Below, in pieces: positions 18,419 to 28,020 of a DNA stretch of 64,000 nucleotides. Each line of letters starts with the position of its first letter. Positions within the stretch are counted from its first letter, which is position 1. The notes under the pieces were generated by a model, which saw nothing but the letters and a program-made list of their open reading frames with translations, had not been told where the DNA came from and made no database searches. The translations under genes were made by a program, and so were the position numbers. This DNA comes from Phyllobacterium bourgognense (GTDB lineage: Bacteria; Pseudomonadota; Alphaproteobacteria; Rhizobiales; Rhizobiaceae), in NCBI RefSeq assembly GCF_003337575.1, contig NZ_QPJM01000006.1:62001-126000 (forward strand), read 5' to 3'.

Positions 18419-19357
18419 ATGATGAAGGCTCTTAAACTTGCCACCGGATTGAATGTTATACTATTACTTGGCGCCGGTTACTCCCCGGCTTCCGCGGAAG
18501 CCTTGAAGGTTGTCTCCAGTTTCACGGTCATATCCGACTTTGCCAAAAATGTTGGCGGCGACAAGATTTCACTGACGACGCTGGTAGGACCGGACGGCGA
18601 CGCCCACGTCTATGAACCGAAGCCGTCCGACGCCGCAGCGGTGGCCGGCGCAGATGTGGTTCTGGTCAACGGCCTGCATTTCGAGGGGTTCCTGCCGCGC
18701 CTCGTTGAGGCTAGCGCCACCAAGGCGCCCATCGTAGAATTGACCAAGGGTGTCGAGCCGATAAAGAGCGCGGAGGAGGATCATGATCACGGTACCGGCG
18801 AGGCTTCGGCAACCGAGGAGCACGGCGCTTATGACCCGCACGCCTTCCAGTCGATCCGCAATGCCAAGATCTATGTCAAGAATATCGTTGACGCCTTCTG
18901 CACGGCGGACGCAACCAACTGCGACAGCTACAAGACCAATGCAACGGCTTATACCAAGAAGCTCGACGCCACGGAGGCGGAAGTAAAGGCGGCTATTGCC
19001 TCGATCCCGGAATCAAAGCGCCTGATCATCACGTCGCATGACGCATTCGGCTATTTCCAGCATGAATATGGCCTGAAATTCCTTGCTCCCGAGGGAATCT
19101 CGACTGACTCGGAGGCGTCGGCTGCCGATATCGTTGCACTGATCAAACAGGTCAAGGAAGACAAGGCATCGGCAATCTTCGTCGAGAACATCACCAATCC
19201 GCGCCTGATCGAGCAGATTGCCAGCGAAACCAAGCTGAAGGTGGGAGGCACGCTTTATTCGGATGCACTTTCCAAGCCGGATGAAGGAGCAGCAACCTAT
19301 ATCGACATGATGCACCACAACATCGATACGTTCAAAAAGGCCATTCTCGGGAGTTGA
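18419..19357 (+). CDS. aztC: Periplasmic zinc-binding protein (AztC/ZnuA type)
   Basis: The 312-residue cluster 9 metal-binding protein has an N-terminal signal peptide ending near PASAEA. Metal-site histidines are visible at DAHVYEPKPSD, NGLHFEGF, YDPHAFQS and TSHDAFGYF, and the conserved acidic ligand is in LYSDALS. A His/Asp/Glu-rich loop (EEDHDHGTGEASATEEHGAY) around residue 120-135 is typical of zinc rather than manganese binders. It is the third gene of the operon. Confidence 0.88.
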   Translation: MMKALKLATGLNVILLLGAGYSPASAEALKVVSSFTVISDFAKNVGGDKISLTTLVGPDGDAHVYEPKPSDAAAVAGADVVLVNGLHFEGFLPRLVEASATKAPIVELTKGVEPIKSAEEDHDHGTGEASATEEHGAYDPHAFQSIRNAKIYVKNIVDAFCTADATNCDSYKTNATAYTKKLDATEAEVKAAIASIPESKRLIITSHDAFGYFQHEYGLKFLAPEGISTDSEASAADIVALIKQVKEDKASAIFVENITNPRLIEQIASETKLKVGGTLYSDALSKPDEGAATYIDMMHHNIDTFKKAILGS

Positions 19358-19399
19358 ATATAGTCGGCTGAATCCATTTCCGAGATATGGGCGGCGGGT

Positions 19400-19542
19400 C
19401 ACCCTCCCCCTTGTGGGAGGGACGCTGCGAAGCAGCAGGGAGGGTTATTCTCTAATTATCTACTTCGACGCCCGTCGCTTCGCAATCACAACAAGACCCC
19501 TCCCCGTCGCTTCGCTCCGTCCCTACCCACAAGGGGGAGGGT
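19400..19542. repeat. GC-rich inverted repeat with CCCTTGTGGG ends
   Basis: A 17 bp perfect inverted repeat (ACCCTCCCCCTTGTGGG at 19401-19417 with 19526-19542) bounds about 143 bp that contain further nested palindromes such as GCTGCGAAGCAGC. A related element lies at 29352-29474. Elements with this end sequence are familiar in Rhizobiales intergenic regions. This one may also end the zinc operon transcript. Confidence 0.75.
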
Positions 19543-19566
19543 AAGGCGGAGCCATATTTTCAAATC

Positions 19567-21141
19567 TCAAATAAACGCCGCCGTTTGCGTCGGGGAGATC
19601 CGCACCTTGCCGATATTGCGGCCATCCATCTCGACGATCTCATATTCGAGATCGTCGACGGTGAGCCTCTCACCTTCGGCCGGGATATGGCCAAGGTTCC
19701 ATAAAATATAGCCTGCAAGCGTCGTATAGCGATCACCCTCATCGACCAGATCGCGATCGATCAGTCCGCCAAGACGGCGGATGTCGATATAGGCGTCAAC
19801 CACCATGCTACCGTCGTCCGAACGTTCAAGGATCGGGCTCTCCTCGCCTTCTTCAGGGAAGTCACCGGCGATGGCTTCAAGAATATCTGTTGGTGTAACC
19901 ACGCCTTCGAACGAGCCGTGCTCATCGAGGATAACGCCCATCTGCACCGATGAACCCCGCAACTGTTCCATGACGCGAAGCACATTGGCGTTTTCATGGA
20001 AGATAAGCGGCTGGCGCGTGACCTTGGTCCAATCGATCTTGCCGCCGTCAAGAATGGCGAAAAGCAGATCCTTGGTGAGCGCAACGCCGACGAATTCATC
20101 GACGCGGCCGCGGGCAAGCACAACACGGCTGTGGGCGAGGGTGCGGATTTCGGCGAGCAGCTCGTCGTTGGTCTCGTCGAGATCGAGCCATTCCACTTCA
20201 TTGCGTGGCGACATGATCGAACGGACCGGGCGCTCGACGAGATCGAGTACGCCGCGGATCATTTCCTTTTCCTCTGGATGGAAAACATCACCTGCTGCGC
20301 TTTGTTCGGCAATTACGTCGAGCGTATCCGAGTGCGGAGCATCTCCGTTACGCCCGCCGCCGAGAAGTCTCAGGACCGCACCAGCCGTGCGATCGCGCAA
20401 ATCCATCGTCGTGATGCGCTTTTCACGGTTGTGTCGTCCGATCTGATTAGCGGCTTCGACAAGCACGGAGAAGCCGATGGCAGCGTAGAGGTAGCCCTTC
20501 GGTATATGGAAACCGAAGCCTTCGACGATCAGGCTGAAACCGATCATCATGAGGAAGCCAAGACAGAGAATGACGACGGTCGGATGCTTGTTGACGAACG
20601 TCATGAGCGGTTTCGATGCGAGCATCATCACGCCAACCGCGATCACCACCGCGATCATCATGACCTCGAGATATTTCACCATGCCGACGGCGGTGATGAC
20701 ACTATCGAGCGAGAAGACGGCATCAAGGACGACGATCTGGGCAATGACCTGCCAGAAAACCGCATGTGCGACGTTGCTCTCCTTGGCCGACATGTGGCCT
20801 TCCAGCCGTTCGTGCAGCTCCATCGTGCCCTTGAAAAGCAGGAAGACGCCGCCAAGAATAAGGATGATATCGCGTCCGGCAAAATCCAGCCCGGCGACGC
20901 TGAACAGCGGCGTGGTCAGCCGGACAACCCACGAAATGGAGGCGAGCAGCAGAAGCCGCATGATCAGCGCCAGCGACAGGCCGACAAGCCGTGCACGGTT
21001 GCGCTGATGCGGCGGCAGTTTGTCGGCGAGGATCGCTATGAAAACGAGATTGTCGATGCCAAGCACGATCTCCAGCACGACAAGCGTGGCAAGACCAATC
21101 CAGGCATTGGGGTCGGCAATCCAGTCCAGTGTCCAGTCCAT
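19567..21141 (-). CDS. TerC-family membrane protein with CBS pair and CorC domain
   Basis: The 524-residue protein has an N-terminal TerC domain at about residues 10-230 with seven or so membrane segments ([21 protein letters not shown] and [17 protein letters not shown], both carrying conserved Asp). A linker and a CBS pair follow at about 300-420 ([12 protein letters not shown], then [15 protein letters not shown]). The end is a CorC_HlyC-type domain at about 440-524. TerC proteins are linked to metal export, especially manganese, and to tellurium resistance. The gene stands alone. Confidence 0.9.
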   Translation of the reverse strand: MDWTLDWIADPNAWIGLATLVVLEIVLGIDNLVFIAILADKLPPHQRNRARLVGLSLALIMRLLLLASISWVVRLTTPLFSVAGLDFAGRDIILILGGVFLLFKGTMELHERLEGHMSAKESNVAHAVFWQVIAQIVVLDAVFSLDSVITAVGMVKYLEVMMIAVVIAVGVMMLASKPLMTFVNKHPTVVILCLGFLMMIGFSLIVEGFGFHIPKGYLYAAIGFSVLVEAANQIGRHNREKRITTMDLRDRTAGAVLRLLGGGRNGDAPHSDTLDVIAEQSAAGDVFHPEEKEMIRGVLDLVERPVRSIMSPRNEVEWLDLDETNDELLAEIRTLAHSRVVLARGRVDEFVGVALTKDLLFAILDGGKIDWTKVTRQPLIFHENANVLRVMEQLRGSSVQMGVILDEHGSFEGVVTPTDILEAIAGDFPEEGEESPILERSDDGSMVVDAYIDIRRLGGLIDRDLVDEGDRYTTLAGYILWNLGHIPAEGERLTVDDLEYEIVEMDGRNIGKVRISPTQTAAFI

Positions 21142-21702
21142 GGGGAAGTCAGGTCCTTTTAATCAATAGATCGGCGCGGCCCTGCGGGAGGACTGGCTTG
21201 AAAAAGAGAGCGCAAATCCGCCTGCGGCGCAGGTTGAAGAAGAGAAACGAAGAAATGAAGGGATTGGTTGCTGACGCCGCATATGCAGGGTCAGCATGCT
21301 TCGCAAGTCCGGACTTGGAGGCTCGTCAGATTGATCGTCCGGCATCGATGCGCGGTCAGTCCCTGTTTGACTGGCTGTCATTGTGGAAATTGAAAGGTGC
21401 CAGATGCGGGCATAATGGCAGCCCGGTGGCTGGCGTACAAGAGGCGGATGAGAATTTGCCGTTAGCGATCATTCTCAGCCTTGCGTGTAGCATTTCTAAA
21501 ATGACAACGTTTTCAACAGTTAACGTTAAGTCTTTCTCTTCACAAATATAGTTCTTTTGAATTAGATATTTCAACTAAAATCAATTTTCATCAATATCTT
21601 TATTTAATCCATAGTAAGGCGTATGATGTAGTCCGCAGTTGTGAGGGGTGAGGGGCCCCGAAACGATGGTCTTCCCCGCACAGCGCGAACGGGAGGACTA
21701 TC
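21142..21702. other. Intergenic region upstream of the RTX gene
   Basis: The 560 bp hold the upstream regions of two divergent genes. The right half (about 21490-21640) is markedly AT-rich and contains a 10 bp palindrome TTAACGTTAA at 21520-21529, so it probably holds the RTX promoter. No yybP-ykoY-like riboswitch signature could be recognised upstream of the TerC gene. The small open frames here look non-coding. Confidence 0.45.
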
Positions 21703-23655
21703 ATGGCTATCAATCTACCCAATGGCTTGCTGAAACTTCTCGGCATAGACCCAAGCACAATTGTAATTCCGCTCGGTCCGGGCGGCGACACCTTCAACGG
21801 CACGAATGCCAACGAGCATATTCTCGGTAATGGCGGCGGTGACACGATCAATGCCGGCGGCGGCTCGGATATTGTCGAAGGCGGCATGGGAGGTGACACG
21901 CTCAATGGTCAAGACGGCAATGACTATATAGAGGGTGGTATCGGCGGCGATACGATGAATGGAGGCGCCGGTAGTGATACGCTCGGCTATTCGCAATCGG
22001 GTTCAAGCGTGAAGGTGACACTCAACGATAGCGGCGGCGGCACAACCTCCGGCTCTGGCTCCGGTCCGGGCAACCATGCGCAGGGTGATACCATCGCCGG
22101 TTTCGAGAATGTCGTCGGCTCGGGGTTTGCCGATACGATCACCGGCAACAATCTGGTGAATGTGCTGGCGGGTCTTGCCGGCAACGACAAGCTATACGGC
22201 ATGGGCGGTAATGACGTTCTGATTGGCGGTGCGGGCGCAGATGTGCTCGATGGCGGCAGCGGTACAGATACCGCCGATTATTCCACCAGTGCTGCGCCGG
22301 TGCATCTCTTGCTTGGCGGCGGGGTCAGCAGCGGCGGCGATGCGGCGGGTGATACTTTCAAATCTATCGAGAAATTCGTTGGCACGGCGGGCGCTGATGT
22401 CTTCGACGGCTCGGCCAGTCTAACCGGCTTTTCCGTCGATGGCGGCGGCGGCGCGGACACGATGATCGGCGGCCATGGCAATGATCACTTGAGCATTGGC
22501 GGCGCAGCTGCTGCGGTTGCCGGTTTCTCTGCGCTTGCGACAGCAGGCGGAACGATCGAGGGCGGCCGGGGCGACGATTCGGAACATGGTAGCGGCGGCG
22601 ATGATGACATGTCCGGCGGCGATGGCAACGATGGGATGCACGGCGGCGAAGGCAACGATGGGATGCGGGGCGATGCCGGCAACGATGGGATGCGCGGCGA
22701 TGGTGGCCACGATACGATGGACGGCGGTGATGGCGATGATGTTATCGAAGGCGGCGCCGGCAATGACGATATCCGTTGCGGGCCTGGCGACGACAAGTCG
22801 TTTGGCGGCGACGATGACGATAATTTACGCGGGAGTGCCGGACTTAACGAATATGATGGCGGCAGTGGCAACGACAATTTCGTTGCGAGTGACACCGAAG
22901 GTTTCGGCGCTAGTGGCTCTTTAATTAACGGCGGCGAAGGCGCATTATTTAACGTCGCCGAGGTCGAAGAGTTCGACCACATGGACATGTATGAGCGCTC
23001 TGACAAAGTAGACATTGAACTGACAGACCAAACCGCGTCGCTCGCAGGCACTACTGCGAGCACAAGCCAAATGCGGTACGCGTACGACGGTGAGGAGCGG
23101 CTCTACAACGTCTCCGGTATAGAGAGATACAGCCTGACGGCGTTCGACGATAGTATGATCGACAATTCAGAAGATCACATACTATTCGGCGGCGACGGTA
23201 ATGACTTCCTCGACGGTCGCGGCGGAGACGACCAACTCTTCGGTGGCTTCGGCAACGACACGCTCGTAGGCGGCGACGGCAATGATAATCTGGTTGCCGG
23301 GTTTGGTGCCGGTGGCAATGAAACTCTTTATGGGGGATTCGGGGCGGATCGATTTGCGTTCGCTTCCGTTGAAGAATTGTCGTCCGCGTTTACGTTCATA
23401 CAAGACTTTTTACTCGGCGAAGGCGATAGAATCGATCTCTTCTTGATTGACGCCAACACCACCAACACAGAGGTGAACGACGCATTTGAATGGGTAAACT
23501 TCCTCAATGGCGCCGGCCAGTTGTCTTACACCCCTGGAGGAGACGACTTTGATTACAATATCATTGAGGGGGATGTTGATGGCGGTGGAGCCGATTTTGC
23601 CTTCTACGTAAACAAATTCGCTGGAGAGCCGACCGAGCAGTTCTTCTTCCTTTGA
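21703..23655 (+). CDS. RTX calcium-binding repeat protein, probably type I secreted
   Basis: The 650-residue protein has a clear ribosome site (GGGAGGA). It is built almost entirely of GGxGxD nonapeptides in about four blocks (around residues 25-100, 150-190, 245-395 and 495-545), each expected to form a calcium beta-roll. No signal peptide and no catalytic motif were seen. The C-terminus (FADRFAF-like module, FIQDFLLGEGDRIDL, ending QFFFL) resembles serralysin-type secretion domains. Three 27 bp DNA repeats at 22624-22693 show recent expansion. No type I exporter genes are nearby. The role is unknown; adhesin or surface layer is possible. Confidence 0.88.
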   Translation: MAINLPNGLLKLLGIDPSTIVIPLGPGGDTFNGTNANEHILGNGGGDTINAGGGSDIVEGGMGGDTLNGQDGNDYIEGGIGGDTMNGGAGSDTLGYSQSGSSVKVTLNDSGGGTTSGSGSGPGNHAQGDTIAGFENVVGSGFADTITGNNLVNVLAGLAGNDKLYGMGGNDVLIGGAGADVLDGGSGTDTADYSTSAAPVHLLLGGGVSSGGDAAGDTFKSIEKFVGTAGADVFDGSASLTGFSVDGGGGADTMIGGHGNDHLSIGGAAAAVAGFSALATAGGTIEGGRGDDSEHGSGGDDDMSGGDGNDGMHGGEGNDGMRGDAGNDGMRGDGGHDTMDGGDGDDVIEGGAGNDDIRCGPGDDKSFGGDDDDNLRGSAGLNEYDGGSGNDNFVASDTEGFGASGSLINGGEGALFNVAEVEEFDHMDMYERSDKVDIELTDQTASLAGTTASTSQMRYAYDGEERLYNVSGIERYSLTAFDDSMIDNSEDHILFGGDGNDFLDGRGGDDQLFGGFGNDTLVGGDGNDNLVAGFGAGGNETLYGGFGADRFAFASVEELSSAFTFIQDFLLGEGDRIDLFLIDANTTNTEVNDAFEWVNFLNGAGQLSYTPGGDDFDYNIIEGDVDGGGADFAFYVNKFAGEPTEQFFFL

Positions 23656-23689
23656 GCCAGAACACGCAAGGGGCGGCGTCCTAGCGCCT

Positions 23690-24241
23690 CTACCCCGAAA
23701 ACCCGCCGCCATCGAGGAAGGCCTGCTCTTCCTCGGTGGTGGTGCGGCCAAGAATGGCGTTGCGGTGCGGGAAGCGGCCGAAGCGGCGGATGATGTCATA
23801 GTGATGGTCGGCATATTCAAGATTGTCAGGGGCGCCTTCACGGCACAGCTCGACCGAACGGCGCTGGTCATCGACATTCTCCGAATGCATGTACGGCAGA
23901 TAGAAGAAGGCGCGCAGTTTCGGCTCGAATGACAGGTCGTGCCCCTTTTCCAGCGCACGGCCGGCATAAAGGCGCGCGAGCGTGTCGGTCGCGTACATGT
24001 GCCCGGTGTTGCGAAAGAAATTGCGCGGAAACTGGTCAAGCAGGATCATGAGTGCCAGCGCACCTTCGGGTGTTTCGACCCAGCTTTCATATTCGCGGCG
24101 GGCGGCAGCGTAGTGATCATCGAGAAAGCGCTGGCGGCAAATTTCGTCGAATTCCTCGTCTTTGACGTACCATTTGTCTTCACCCGCCTCACGCCAGAAA
24201 TTGACGATGCCGGTGATGGTCGTTTGCTCGATCTCAGGCAT
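23690..24241 (-). CDS. DUF924-family protein
   Basis: The 183-residue protein is taken from the ATG at 24241 (MPEIEQTTITG). It has the family pattern: FWREAGEDKWYVKDEEFDE at the start, LMILLDQFPRNFFRNTGHMYATD in the middle, and FFYLPYMHSENVDDQRRSVEL. It is predicted all-helical and cytosolic. The biochemical role of this family is unknown. It lies 16 bp downstream of the antiporter gene on the same strand and may share its transcript. Confidence 0.88.
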   Translation of the reverse strand: MPEIEQTTITGIVNFWREAGEDKWYVKDEEFDEICRQRFLDDHYAAARREYESWVETPEGALALMILLDQFPRNFFRNTGHMYATDTLARLYAGRALEKGHDLSFEPKLRAFFYLPYMHSENVDDQRRSVELCREGAPDNLEYADHHYDIIRRFGRFPHRNAILGRTTTEEEQAFLDGGGFSG

Positions 24242-24257
24242 GACTGTTTCCCCCGTC

Positions 24258-26093
24258 CTAGTTGGCGTCGGCATTTTGTGCGGCGGGCAGCACGCTCGCA
24301 GTCTCTTCGTTGAGAGCCCGGCCCGTCTGCCGCGGCTTTATCAATGGACCCGGAACCGGCGCGTTGCCCTTCATCAAATCGGCGCCGGCGCGAATGCCGC
24401 CGGCAAGCTGCAGGTCAAGACGTTCGGCGTCGCGGCGGCGCACGTCTGCCGTAATGTCGGCCGCCTCCTGCGGGTCCACACCCAGGCCGACCAGGGTATT
24501 TTCGCCGAAGATCAATGCGGATTCGAATGTCTCGCGCATCTGGAAATCGACGCCGAGTTTGATGAGTTCGATCGTGTTGCCGCGATCATAGGCCCGTGCA
24601 AAGATCTGGACCATCGGAAACTCGGCCTTGACCAGGTTGGCGATTGTCAGGATTGTTTCGGCCTTGTCGACGCAGATGAGCACCGCCTGCGCCCGGCCGG
24701 CACCTGCTGCGTGGAGAATGTCCAGCCGTGTGCCGTCACCATAATAGACCTTGAACCCGAACTGTGACGCAGCCTGGATCATCTCTACGTCATTGTCGAT
24801 GATGGAGATGTCGACGCCCCGTATCAGCAGAGGTTGGCAGGAAATCTGACCGAACCGGCCAAAGCCGATGATGAGGGCATTGCCGGTCAGGCCCTCCGCA
24901 ATGTCGACCTCCTGGAGATCCTGTTTTTCCTCGGGCATGAGATATCGCAAGGCGATGAGGAAAAGCGGTGTCAGCACCATCGAGAAAATGACGATCGCCG
25001 TCAGGATGGCGTTGGCTTCCCCGTCGAGTATGCCGACTGCCGTGGCCGCCGCGTAGAGCACAAAGGCGAATTCGCCGCCTTGCGCCATGATGGCCGCGCG
25101 CTCCAGCGCTTCCCGATTGGACGATCTGAGCAGTCGGGCCGCGATATATATCCCGATGCCCTTGATGAGCTTGAACGCGACGACGTAAAACAGCACCATC
25201 TGCCAGTTGGCAGCGACGACGCTCAGATCAAGCGACATGCCGACGGCAAGGAAGAACAATCCCAGCAGGATGCCGCGGAAAGGTTCGATATCGGCTTCGA
25301 GCTGGTGGCGGAAGGTCGATTCGGACAGAAGCACGCCAGCGAGAAATGCGCCCATGGCCATGGAGAGACCACTAAACTGCATGATCAGTGCCGCGCCCAG
25401 AACAACCAGCAGGGCTGCTGCAGTCATGACTTCACGGGCACGCGACTGCGCGAGGAACCTGAATAGCGGATTGAGCAGGTATTTGCCGGCGAGAATGAGG
25501 CCAGCAATCGCGCCGATGCCTATGGCAATGTTTGTCCAGCGCAATCCTCCAGCCGATTCGGCGTTCATTGGCGCGAGAAAAGCTACCAATGCCAAAAGCG
25601 GAACGATGGTGAGATCTTCAAACAACAGGATCGAAACCATGCGCTGGCCCTGCGGGGTGGCGGTTTCGCCGCGCTCTTCCAGCAACTGCATGACGATTGC
25701 CGTGGAGGTCAGGACGAACCCAGCCCCGGCCACGAATGATTGGGCAACAGGAAAGCCCGTAGCAATGCCGAGGCCGGTCAGAAGCAGGGCGCAAATGCCG
25801 ACCTGCAGTGCGCCGAGGCCGAAAATGCTTTTGCGCAATCCCCACAACCGGGATGGCTGCATTTCGAGGCCGATGAGAAAGAGGAACATGACAACGCCGA
25901 GTTCCGCGACATGCAGGATCGTCTGCGGGTCGGAGAAGAACTTGAGGCCAAACGGGCCTATAACCAGACCGGCGGCGAGGTAGCCGAGAACAGAGCCGAG
26001 CCCGAGCCGCTTGAACAGCGGCACGGCGACGACGCCAGCCCCAAGCAGCACGACTACACTTAGAAGGTCAGGTCCGCTTATTTCCGCTGCCAT
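24258..26093 (-). CDS. Kef-type monovalent cation/proton antiporter (CPA2) with TrkA-N domain
   Basis: The 611-residue protein is taken from the ATG at 26093 (MAAEISGPDLL). The first 380 residues form about 12 membrane segments of a Na/H exchanger domain (GLEMQPSRLWGLRKSIFGLG, then a GAFLAGVLLSES stretch). A cytoplasmic TrkA-N domain follows (NALIIGFGRFGQISCQPLL), with an NAD-binding GxGxxG-like turn. It resembles glutathione-gated KefB/KefC, though no KefF/G ancillary gene is adjacent. It probably exports potassium under electrophile or pH stress. Confidence 0.9.
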   Translation of the reverse strand: MAAEISGPDLLSVVVLLGAGVVAVPLFKRLGLGSVLGYLAAGLVIGPFGLKFFSDPQTILHVAELGVVMFLFLIGLEMQPSRLWGLRKSIFGLGALQVGICALLLTGLGIATGFPVAQSFVAGAGFVLTSTAIVMQLLEERGETATPQGQRMVSILLFEDLTIVPLLALVAFLAPMNAESAGGLRWTNIAIGIGAIAGLILAGKYLLNPLFRFLAQSRAREVMTAAALLVVLGAALIMQFSGLSMAMGAFLAGVLLSESTFRHQLEADIEPFRGILLGLFFLAVGMSLDLSVVAANWQMVLFYVVAFKLIKGIGIYIAARLLRSSNREALERAAIMAQGGEFAFVLYAAATAVGILDGEANAILTAIVIFSMVLTPLFLIALRYLMPEEKQDLQEVDIAEGLTGNALIIGFGRFGQISCQPLLIRGVDISIIDNDVEMIQAASQFGFKVYYGDGTRLDILHAAGAGRAQAVLICVDKAETILTIANLVKAEFPMVQIFARAYDRGNTIELIKLGVDFQMRETFESALIFGENTLVGLGVDPQEAADITADVRRRDAERLDLQLAGGIRAGADLMKGNAPVPGPLIKPRQTGRALNEETASVLPAAQNADAN

Positions 26094-26177
26094 TGGTTCT
26101 CCGCATCTTTGAGCTTGATCGTGAATTTCAGAGGTAAAGCGCGAGGATACGACAGGCAAGCTTATTCAGACGGGATG

Positions 26178-27029
26178 CTAGTTCAAATTCCAGATCCGTC
26201 GGGCATTTCCCGAAAACAGCTTGGTCTTTTCATCCTCACTGCAGCCGGAAAGCAGGGCATGGGTAGCTGCGATCCAGGTGGCGAGGCCCCCGCCAAGGGT
26301 ACAGACAGGCCAGTCGCTGCCCCAGACGAGACGGTCCCAGCCGAAACTCTCAATGACATGATGCACATAAGGCTCCAGCGTTTCGACGCGCCAGGTCTCT
26401 GCATCCGCATAGGCGACCACACCGGAAATCTTTGCGGTCACATTCGGACGCTTCGCAATATGGCTGATCTTGCCGCGCCATTCATCGAGAGCTCCAGCCT
26501 TGATATCCGGAACGCCGCAATGATCGAGGATGAACTGTACATCCGGCGCGAGATCGACGAGCGCAATCGCCTTGTCAATTTGTCTAGGCAAGACACACAG
26601 ATCGAAAGTAAGTCCCGTGCCGCCAAGCTTTCGGATGTTTTCGCGGAAGAGCGGCTGCTCCGAGAGTTCATCGGGCATGACGTGCAACACACGGCGGAAG
26701 CCCTTTACCAGAGGGTTGATCTGTTGGCGCTCAAGGAACGCTGCAAAGCCATGTTGCTCCGGGCGGCAGGCCGAGATCGCACCTGCAATCAGGTTGCCGC
26801 TCCGCTTCGCGAGAGATGCAATATAATCCGTCTCCGCCTGTATGTCCGTCGGAGCGACATCGACCTCCATGTGCAACGCATGGGTGATGCCGACGCGATG
26901 AGCCTGCAGCGCGTATTTCTCATAAAGAAAATTGCGGTTCAGCGCCTCGGTCCCCGACAACCAGGGATAGGACAGCGCCGATTGGTCAATGAGATGCAGA
27001 TGGGTGTCGATCAAAGGCATGGCCGTCAT
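26178..27029 (-). CDS. Amidohydrolase-family sugar lactonase (L-fuconolactonase-like)
   Basis: The 283-residue protein is taken from the ATG at 27029 with GAGGAGAA upstream. The metal-binding start PLIDTHLHLID gives His10 and His12. The middle has FILDHCGVPDIK, and WGSDWPVCTLGG supplies the conserved Asp. The COG3618 family includes L-fuconolactonase, 4-sulfomuconolactonase and L-rhamnono-lactonase. Its position beside an IclR regulator and across from a sugar importer, fuconate-dehydratase-like enzyme and mutarotase supports sugar lactone hydrolysis. The specific sugar is an inference. Confidence 0.8.
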   Translation of the reverse strand: MTAMPLIDTHLHLIDQSALSYPWLSGTEALNRNFLYEKYALQAHRVGITHALHMEVDVAPTDIQAETDYIASLAKRSGNLIAGAISACRPEQHGFAAFLERQQINPLVKGFRRVLHVMPDELSEQPLFRENIRKLGGTGLTFDLCVLPRQIDKAIALVDLAPDVQFILDHCGVPDIKAGALDEWRGKISHIAKRPNVTAKISGVVAYADAETWRVETLEPYVHHVIESFGWDRLVWGSDWPVCTLGGGLATWIAATHALLSGCSEDEKTKLFSGNARRIWNLN

Positions 27030-27042
27030 GGGTTCTCCTCCA

Positions 27043-27846
27043 CTACGCCTGTCGCAATACGCTCGAATGGAGGACATCCGCCCCGGCAAGCTCCGAGAGT
27101 TTCTGCGCGGTGGCTACCAGCATTTTGCGGGCATCTTCGACGCCCGGCGCATCCGGGATATTCAGCAATTGAATATAGGGACAGGTCAACGCGGCAATCG
27201 CCCTTCCATCAGGGCCGAGCACTGGCGCCGAAACGTTGAAGACCCCTGCCGTCTGCGCGCTCGGCATGATCTCGTAGCCGCGCTCGCGGATCTGGTTGAG
27301 CCGTTCGCGGAAATCTGGGGGTTGGGCGATATCGTCCGCATGCTGCTCATACTCGGCGATCATCAAGGCGCGCTCTTCATTGGAGCGGAATGCCAGCAGC
27401 ACATGACCGGAACCGGTGTTGAACAAGCTGATATGGGAACCAACCCGGATCGAAATGCCCCAATAATCCGGCGCCTCCTGCTGGGCGACGACAACGGCGG
27501 CACCGCGGTCGAAAACACTGAGCTGATTGGCCTGTTTCGACATTACCGCAAGTTCGCGCATCAGGGGCGTCGCATAGGAAGCAAGGCGGCGGACAGGCGC
27601 ATGCAACTGGGCAAGTCCGAACAGTTTCAACGTCAGGGAATAGCGATCGCCCTCAAGCCGCGTCACGTATCCGCGGCGTACGAGGCGATCGAGCATGCGG
27701 TAGAATTCATTGGGGCTGCGGCCGAGGAATTTGGCGATTTCCGCTTGCGTGAGGCCGCCATCGATACCGGAAAGAAGCTCAAGAATGTCCAGACCCTTAT
27801 CAAGCGCAGGCGCGCGATAACGATCGCTGTCGTCTTCCTCAATCAT
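27043..27846 (-). CDS. IclR-family transcriptional regulator
   Basis: The 267-residue protein is taken from the ATG at 27846, with an in-frame TTG two codons earlier. The N-terminal winged helix has LDKGLDILELLSGIDGGLTQAEI and a RSPNEFYRMLDRLVRRGY recognition region. The C-terminal ligand domain has the IclR pattern with NTGSGHVLLAF and VSAPVLGPDGRAIAALT. It overlies the lactonase gene upstream on the same strand and diverges from the importer operon, so it probably controls both. Confidence 0.9.
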   Translation of the reverse strand: MIEEDDSDRYRAPALDKGLDILELLSGIDGGLTQAEIAKFLGRSPNEFYRMLDRLVRRGYVTRLEGDRYSLTLKLFGLAQLHAPVRRLASYATPLMRELAVMSKQANQLSVFDRGAAVVVAQQEAPDYWGISIRVGSHISLFNTGSGHVLLAFRSNEERALMIAEYEQHADDIAQPPDFRERLNQIRERGYEIMPSAQTAGVFNVSAPVLGPDGRAIAALTCPYIQLLNIPDAPGVEDARKMLVATAQKLSELAGADVLHSSVLRQA

Positions 27847-27870
27847 GGCCAAATCTCCCCTCGCTCCCTA

Positions 27871-27962
27871 CTCATATACGAAGACGATATCGTTAAGAAA
27901 GCAGTTTCCATGCTTGACGGTCAAGCACATAAATGTTTGTATATGAATGAAACGCTCATATG
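27871..27962. promoter_or_regulatory. Divergent promoter/operator region of the sugar locus
   Basis: A perfect palindrome TGCTTGACGGTCAAGCA (27911-27927) contains a TTGACG -35, and TTGTAT follows 17 bp later at 27937-27942. Three related TCATATRYG-like half sites lie at 27872, 27939-27946 (reverse) and 27956-27962; the last two form an ATATGA/TCATAT inverted repeat at 27941-27961. These are candidate IclR sites. Confidence 0.5.
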
Positions 27963-28020
27963 TGGGTGTTACGAAATTGCGAGAGCCGGGGAGCGGCCGC
28001 TCGATTTACGGGAGGGAACC

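Noticed and set aside
21142-21400. A manganese (yybP-ykoY) riboswitch upstream of the TerC gene
   Set aside because: TerC genes often have one, but the conserved motif could not be recognised here.
21129-21551. A 140-codon frame between the TerC and RTX genes
   Set aside because: Low-complexity basic start and no recognisable domain; more likely the upstream region of two divergent genes.
26989-28020. An upstream in-frame extension of the sugar-binding protein gene
   Set aside because: It runs through the IclR gene and promoter on the other strand; the ATG at 28021 has a good ribosome site and signal peptide.
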